From CAURMH01 sp963525745 (GTDB taxonomy: Bacteria > Pseudomonadota > Gammaproteobacteria > Enterobacterales > Pasteurellaceae): a stretch of DNA of 9,101 bases. The position numbers and the translations under genes are program-made. This document shows, piece by piece, positions 5,760 through 9,101 of the stretch; positions within the stretch are counted from its first letter, which is position 1; each line of letters begins with the position of its first letter. The notes beneath the pieces were generated by a model, which made no database searches, had not been told where the DNA came from, and saw nothing but the letters and a program-made list of their open reading frames with translations. Location: assembly GCA_963525745.1 (NCBI GenBank), contig CAURMH010000052.1, positions 1 to 9,101 of the forward strand, read 5' to 3'.

Positions 5760-6353
5760 ATGAATATTCGTTTAAGTGTTATTTTGGGGGTTATTGTCGT
5801 CGTTTTGCTGGGATGGTTTTATACGCTGAACGAAGAGCGCGATGATTTACAACATTTAATTAAAAAACCCGATAGTCCGGAATATATCGGTACACAAATG
5901 GAGACGGTTGTGTTCTCGCCGGAAGGGAAGAAACAGTATTCCGCCCAAGCGGCAAAAGTTGAATATTACGAAATGGACGGGCGCGCGGAATTTACTGCGC
6001 CTGTCGTTTATTTATTTGATTTGCCGTTAGATAATGGTACTTCTCCCGAGGCGCAAGAGGCTCAAAATTGGCGGCTTGTTGCAGATTATGCCAAATTAAC
6101 GAAAGAGAAGATGTTACAATTAAACGGTCATGTTGTGGCGACCAGCCTAGATCCTTCATCGCGTTTACAGCGTGTGGAAACCGATGCCGCTCTCGTTAAT
6201 TTAACGACACAGGATATAACTTCCGATCATGCCGCTAAAATTATCGGCCAGAATTTTAATTCAACAGGACAAAAACTTGTCGGCAATTTAAAACAACAAA
6301 TCGCCACGCTAAAAGAACAGGTAAAAACAATCTATGAAATTAATAAACAATAA
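5760..6353 (+). CDS. lptC: LptC, inner-membrane anchored lipopolysaccharide transport protein
   Basis: A bitopic inner-membrane protein of 197 residues that receives lipopolysaccharide from LptB2FG and passes it to LptA. Residues 4-22 (RLSVILGVIVVVLLGWFYT) form the single transmembrane helix. The rest is the periplasmic beta-jellyroll, with YSAQAAKVEYYEMDGRAEF around 62-80, matching the OstA-like fold. I take ATG at 5760 as the start, preceded by an AAAAAGGCGG stretch. A TTG at 5736 in frame would add eight mostly basic residues ahead of the membrane helix and is less likely. The 3' end overlaps lptA by 20 bases. Two overlapping TATGAT boxes at 5722-5732 might give a minor internal promoter. 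Confidence 0.93.
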   Translation: MNIRLSVILGVIVVVLLGWFYTLNEERDDLQHLIKKPDSPEYIGTQMETVVFSPEGKKQYSAQAAKVEYYEMDGRAEFTAPVVYLFDLPLDNGTSPEAQEAQNWRLVADYAKLTKEKMLQLNGHVVATSLDPSSRLQRVETDAALVNLTTQDITSDHAAKIIGQNFNSTGQKLVGNLKQQIATLKEQVKTIYEINKQ

Positions 6354-6855
6354 ACTATTTCTCTTCTTCCTAACATTAATCGCTTTTCCGGCATTGGCGC
6401 TCAAAGACGATACGGAGCAACCGATCAATATTGTTTCCGACAATCAGGATCTTGATATGGCAAATCGTGTGGTTACGTTTACCAATAATGTCGTTATCAC
6501 ACAAGGCTCGATTTTAATAAAAGCTAACAAAGTGGTTATTACCCGTCCGGCTGAAAATTCCGGCAAAAAAGAGACCGTTGAGGCGTTCGGTAATCCTGTG
6601 ACTTTTCATCAATTGCTTGACGACGGGAAACCGGTGGATGGAAAGGCAAATAAGGTTCATTACGATTTAAGTGATGAATTTTTGACGATGACAGAAAATG
6701 CCGAGCTTAAACAATTAGATAGTAAAATTAACGGGCAAAAAATAACCTATGATGTTAAAAAACAGCAATTGAAAGCAAACGGCCCGGAGGGCTCACGCGT
6801 ACGTACGGTCTTAATTCCAACCCAATTAAATAGCAATAAAAAAGAGAAAAAATAA
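6334..6855 (+). CDS. lptA: LptA, periplasmic lipopolysaccharide bridge protein
   Basis: A 173-residue exported protein of the OstA/LptA family that polymerises head to tail between LptC and LptD. The N-terminal signal peptide has KLINNK followed by a hydrophobic core, with likely cleavage after ALA at residue 22. The mature start, QPINIVSDNQDLDMANRVVT (29-48), and the repeating V-x-F/I-beta pattern with GNPVTFHQ near 86 fit the jellyroll. The last residues are rich in Lys and Asn. The start codon lies within the 3' end of lptC, implying translational coupling. lptB begins 11 bases after its stop. Confidence 0.94.
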   Translation: MKLINNKLFLFFLTLIAFPALALKDDTEQPINIVSDNQDLDMANRVVTFTNNVVITQGSILIKANKVVITRPAENSGKKETVEAFGNPVTFHQLLDDGKPVDGKANKVHYDLSDEFLTMTENAELKQLDSKINGQKITYDVKKQQLKANGPEGSRVRTVLIPTQLNSNKKEKK

Positions 6856-6866
6856 GGTTAATCAGA

Positions 6867-7592
6867 ATGTCAATTCTCATTGCTGAAAATTTAGCTAAAA
6901 GTTATAAAAGCCGCCAAGTCGTATCCGATGTAAGTTTGACGGTAAATTCGAATGAAATCGTTGGCTTATTGGGGCCGAACGGTGCGGGAAAAACAACGAC
7001 TTTTTATATGGTTGTCGGTTTGGTGCATCAAGATCATGGACAAATTAGCATCGACGGGGAAGATATTAGTTTGCTTCCTATGCATAAACGCGCTCAGTGC
7101 GGTATCGGTTATCTGCCGCAGGAGGCCTCTATTTTTCGTCGTTTAAGCGTATATGATAATCTTATGGCGGTATTGGAAATCCGAAAAGATCTTAACGCGG
7201 AACAACGCCGAGAAAAAGCGAACGAACTTATTGAAGAATTTAATATCGAACATATTCGCGACAATTTAGGCCAATCGCTTTCCGGTGGGGAGCGTCGCCG
7301 TGTAGAAATCGCCCGAGCGCTTGCCGCCAATCCAAAATTCATTTTATTGGATGAGCCCTTTGCCGGCGTCGATCCGATTTCAGTAAACGATATTAAAAAA
7401 ATTATCACTGATCTACGCAATCGCGGGCTAGGCGTTTTAATTACCGACCATAATGTTCGCGAAACATTGGATGTATGTGAGCGCGCTTATATTGTGGGAG
7501 GAGGCAAAATTATCGCCGCCGGTACCCCGCATTCCGTCATGAATGACGAACATGTGAAACGTGTTTATCTTGGAGAACAGTTTAAACTGTAA
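6867..7592 (+). CDS. lptB: LptB, cytosolic ATPase of the lipopolysaccharide exporter
   Basis: An ABC-type ATPase of 241 residues that works as a dimer with LptF and LptG to extract lipopolysaccharide from the inner membrane. All motifs are intact: Walker A GPNGAGKTT at 36-44, Q-loop Gln at 85 (GYLPQEASIF), signature LSGGERRR at 138-145, Walker B FILLDEP at 158-164 and the switch His in TDHNVRE at 195. Length and motif spelling match LptB closely, as does the conserved ending YLGEQFKL. The stop TAA overlaps the start of ptsN by one base (TAATG). In E. coli rpoN would be next; here it is missing. Confidence 0.97.
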   Translation: MSILIAENLAKSYKSRQVVSDVSLTVNSNEIVGLLGPNGAGKTTTFYMVVGLVHQDHGQISIDGEDISLLPMHKRAQCGIGYLPQEASIFRRLSVYDNLMAVLEIRKDLNAEQRREKANELIEEFNIEHIRDNLGQSLSGGERRRVEIARALAANPKFILLDEPFAGVDPISVNDIKKIITDLRNRGLGVLITDHNVRETLDVCERAYIVGGGKIIAAGTPHSVMNDEHVKRVYLGEQFKL

Positions 7593-8101
7593 TGACAAAA
7601 TTTACTCAAATTCTTTCCCCGGCGAATATTCGTCAAGGGGTTCTTTTTTCCAGTAAAAAACGCCTTTTTGAGTCAATCGCTCACACGATTTCGGATGAAT
7701 TAGATTGTAAAAAAGGCGAACAAGCCTGTTTTGAAAATCTGTTTAATCGTGAAAAATTAGGAAATTCGGGTCTTGGCAATGGTATAGCCATGCCAAAAGG
7801 AAAATTGCCCGAGCATATCGATCGGATAATTACCGTTTTCATGCAACTTGCCGCTCCGCTTGATTACAACGCGGCGGACGGAAAAGACGTCGACTTGATT
7901 TTTGCCGTTTTGGTGCCGAGTAAAAATTGTACACAGTACATTCCCATGCTTGCCGAACTTACTGAAAAGTTTCAGGACAAAGCCCTCATAAAACAACTCC
8001 GCTCGGCTAAAAGTGCGGACGAAATTTGGCAAATTTTTGATCTCGCCGACAACACGGAAACACAACGTCCCGATCCGTCGGTAAAACTGACAAACGAATA
8101 A
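7592..8101 (+). CDS. ptsN: PtsN, EIIA-Ntr-like protein lacking the phosphorylated histidine
   Basis: A cytosolic 169-residue protein of the PTS EIIA type 2 family, the terminal acceptor of the nitrogen-related phosphotransferase system. The fold signature is clear: NREKLGNSGLGNGIAMP at 52-68, a VDLIFAVLVPSKN strand in the centre, and a helix with LRSAKSADEIWQI. In E. coli the active His (His73) sits in GNGIAIPHGKL. Here the motif reads GNGIAMPKGKL, and codon 69 is AAA (7796-7798), Lys. Phosphotransfer at this site is therefore not possible by the known chemistry. The protein may act only by binding. It overlaps lptB by one base and precedes rapZ by 17 bases. A near-match uptake signal lies at 8011-8019. 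Confidence 0.92.
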   Translation: MTKFTQILSPANIRQGVLFSSKKRLFESIAHTISDELDCKKGEQACFENLFNREKLGNSGLGNGIAMPKGKLPEHIDRIITVFMQLAAPLDYNAADGKDVDLIFAVLVPSKNCTQYIPMLAELTEKFQDKALIKQLRSAKSADEIWQIFDLADNTETQRPDPSVKLTNE

Positions 8102-8118
8102 CTCAGGAAAAATAACGA

Positions 8119-8991
8119 ATGGAAATTATCATTATTAGCGGTCGCTCAGGCGCAGGAAAATCTGTTGCGCTTCATGCCCTAGAAGATATGGGGTATTACT
8201 GTGTTGATAATTTACCGTTGGAATTACTCCCGCAATTAACCAAAATACTTTCTCAAAATCAATCTTCCGTCGCAATCAGCTTGGATATTCGCAACCTTCC
8301 GCACTCAACAGAAACCCTTGATCGGATTTTACTCAATATTCAAGAAGCCCATCAGCTTAAAATTATTTTTCTTGATACGGATCGCAGCACATTAATTCGT
8401 CGTTACAGCGATTCACGCCGATTACATCCGCTCTCCACACAAGACCTTTCGCTAGAAGCGGCCATTGACGCGGAATACCAGCAATTAGAGCAATTAATTC
8501 AGCATGCTAATTTCATTATTGATACGACAACCTTATCCACTCATGCACTGGCCGAGCGACTTCGTGAAGTTTTACGCGGAAATTCGGATAAAGCGCTAAA
8601 AATAATCGTTGAATCCTTTGGTTTCAAATACGGAATTCCGCTTGATGCGGACTATGTTTTTGACGTTCGTTTTTTGCCTAATCCTCATTGGAATCCCGAA
8701 TTACGCCCTATGACGGGACTGGACGAGCCGGTAATGACTTTCTTAAGCAGTCACAATGAAGTGAATAACTTTATCTATCTTACTCGGCACTATATCGAAA
8801 CCTGGTTGCCTATGTTGGAACAAAATAATCGAAGTTATTTAACCATCGCTATAGGCTGTACGGGAGGAAAACATCGCTCCGTTTACATTGCGCAACAGCT
8901 CGGTGAATATTTTCAAGCCAAAGGAAAAAACGTAAAAATTCAGCATAAATCTTTAGAAAGAAATAAAAAATACGAAACCAAGCAATCATAA
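8119..8991 (+). CDS. rapZ: RapZ, RNA-binding P-loop adaptor protein (YhbJ family)
   Basis: A 290-residue protein. In E. coli RapZ binds the small RNAs GlmY and GlmZ, presents GlmZ to RNase E, and senses glucosamine-6-phosphate, so controlling glmS. Walker A GRSGAGKS is at 8-15. The second conserved block is DVRFLPNPHWNPELRPMTGLD at about 182-202. The C-terminal domain carries GCTGGKHRSVY at 246-256, followed by a basic tail (KGKNVKIQHK, then RNKK), consistent with RNA binding. ATG at 8119 is preceded by CAGGAAAA. Whether this lineage has GlmY/GlmZ-like RNAs is unknown to me, so the RNA target is open. Confidence 0.95.
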   Translation: MEIIIISGRSGAGKSVALHALEDMGYYCVDNLPLELLPQLTKILSQNQSSVAISLDIRNLPHSTETLDRILLNIQEAHQLKIIFLDTDRSTLIRRYSDSRRLHPLSTQDLSLEAAIDAEYQQLEQLIQHANFIIDTTTLSTHALAERLREVLRGNSDKALKIIVESFGFKYGIPLDADYVFDVRFLPNPHWNPELRPMTGLDEPVMTFLSSHNEVNNFIYLTRHYIETWLPMLEQNNRSYLTIAIGCTGGKHRSVYIAQQLGEYFQAKGKNVKIQHKSLERNKKYETKQS

Positions 8992-9070
8992 AGCCAATGC
9001 CGCAAGAAAATAAGAAAAAAGGAAGGAGCTGTACTAGATAACGACTAAAAATCCGGACGATTAATTCAAG
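8992..9070 (+). other. Non-coding spacer after rapZ
   Basis: No convincing gene is visible. A purine-rich AAGGAAGGAG at about 9010-9028 resembles a Shine-Dalgarno but is not followed by a usable start codon. npr, which follows rapZ in E. coli, is not seen in this stretch. Confidence 0.5.
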
Positions 9071-9101
9071 GACTGACAACGATATTGTATCGGACTCAGT
9101 C
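9071..9101. terminator. Interrupted hairpin at the window edge, possible terminator of the lpt-rapZ cluster
   Basis: GACTGA (9071-9076) pairs with TCAGTC (9096-9101). Inside it, CGATA (9080-9084) pairs with TATCG (9088-9092) around a 3-base loop, with a 3-by-3 internal loop between the stems. The window ends on the last paired base, so a following T tract, which would settle the matter, cannot be seen. Confidence 0.35.

Noticed and set aside
7109..8065. Minus-strand ORFs inside lptB and ptsN (7109-7420, 7757-8065)
   Set aside because: Antisense to intact, fully conserved genes, with no ribosome binding site or family match.
8997..9041. 15-codon ORF after rapZ (MPQENKKKGRSCTR)
   Set aside because: No Shine-Dalgarno at proper distance, no similarity, and length within chance.
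8849..9079. 76-codon minus-strand ORF over the end of rapZ
   Set aside because: Mostly antisense to the conserved RapZ C-terminus. The hydrophobic product comes from the reverse of a Lys-rich coding strand.

Overview
The window looks like chromosomal DNA from a member of the Pasteurellaceae. Six perfect copies of the Haemophilus-type DNA uptake signal core (AAGTGCGGT or its complement) lie in about 9 kb. The core proteins read as gamma-proteobacterial, and lptB runs straight into ptsN without the rpoN and hpf genes that separate them in enterobacteria. The uptake-signal variant points to the Haemophilus / Aggregatibacter / Pasteurella / Basfia-Mannheimia succiniciproducens / Actinobacillus succinogenes side of the family. 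I cannot name the species from sequence alone.

Layout. (1) Bases 1-37 are the 3' end of a tRNA, probably tRNA-Leu, followed by a terminator. (2) Bases 163-2574 on the minus strand encode an 803-residue trimeric autotransporter adhesin. It has an extended signal peptide, a YadA-like head, a neck, a very long Ala/Ser coiled-coil stalk built from duplicated blocks, and a C-terminal membrane anchor that appears to lack its first two beta strands. (3) Bases 2575-3109 are a 535-bp non-coding leader upstream of the adhesin. It holds a TATAAT box, a U-tailed hairpin, a 23-codon reading frame with a strong Shine-Dalgarno that contains eight CGCA tetranucleotide repeats, and two mutually exclusive hairpins arranged like a terminator/antiterminator pair. 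(4) hpt and pmbA (tldE) follow on the minus strand as a likely operon. (5) From 5152 onward, on the plus strand, come yjgA (darP), lptC, lptA, lptB, ptsN and rapZ, closely spaced or overlapping. (6) The last 110 bp contain no convincing gene and end in a hairpin cut by the window edge.

How the genes work together. lptC, lptA and lptB supply the inner-membrane anchor, periplasmic bridge and ATPase of the lipopolysaccharide transport machine. ptsN and rapZ are remnants of the enterobacterial rpoN operon. The ptsN product has Lys where the phosphorylated His of EIIA-Ntr is expected, so it probably cannot take part in phosphotransfer. yjgA and pmbA are divergent neighbours, as in E. coli, but here yjgA heads the lpt cluster.

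The most interesting part is the adhesin locus. A slippage-prone repeat inside a small leader ORF, an attenuator-like pair of hairpins, and a structural gene with a damaged or unusual anchor suggest a phase-variable or conditionally expressed surface protein, possibly one that is decaying. All readings are from the sequence by eye; no alignment or folding program was run.
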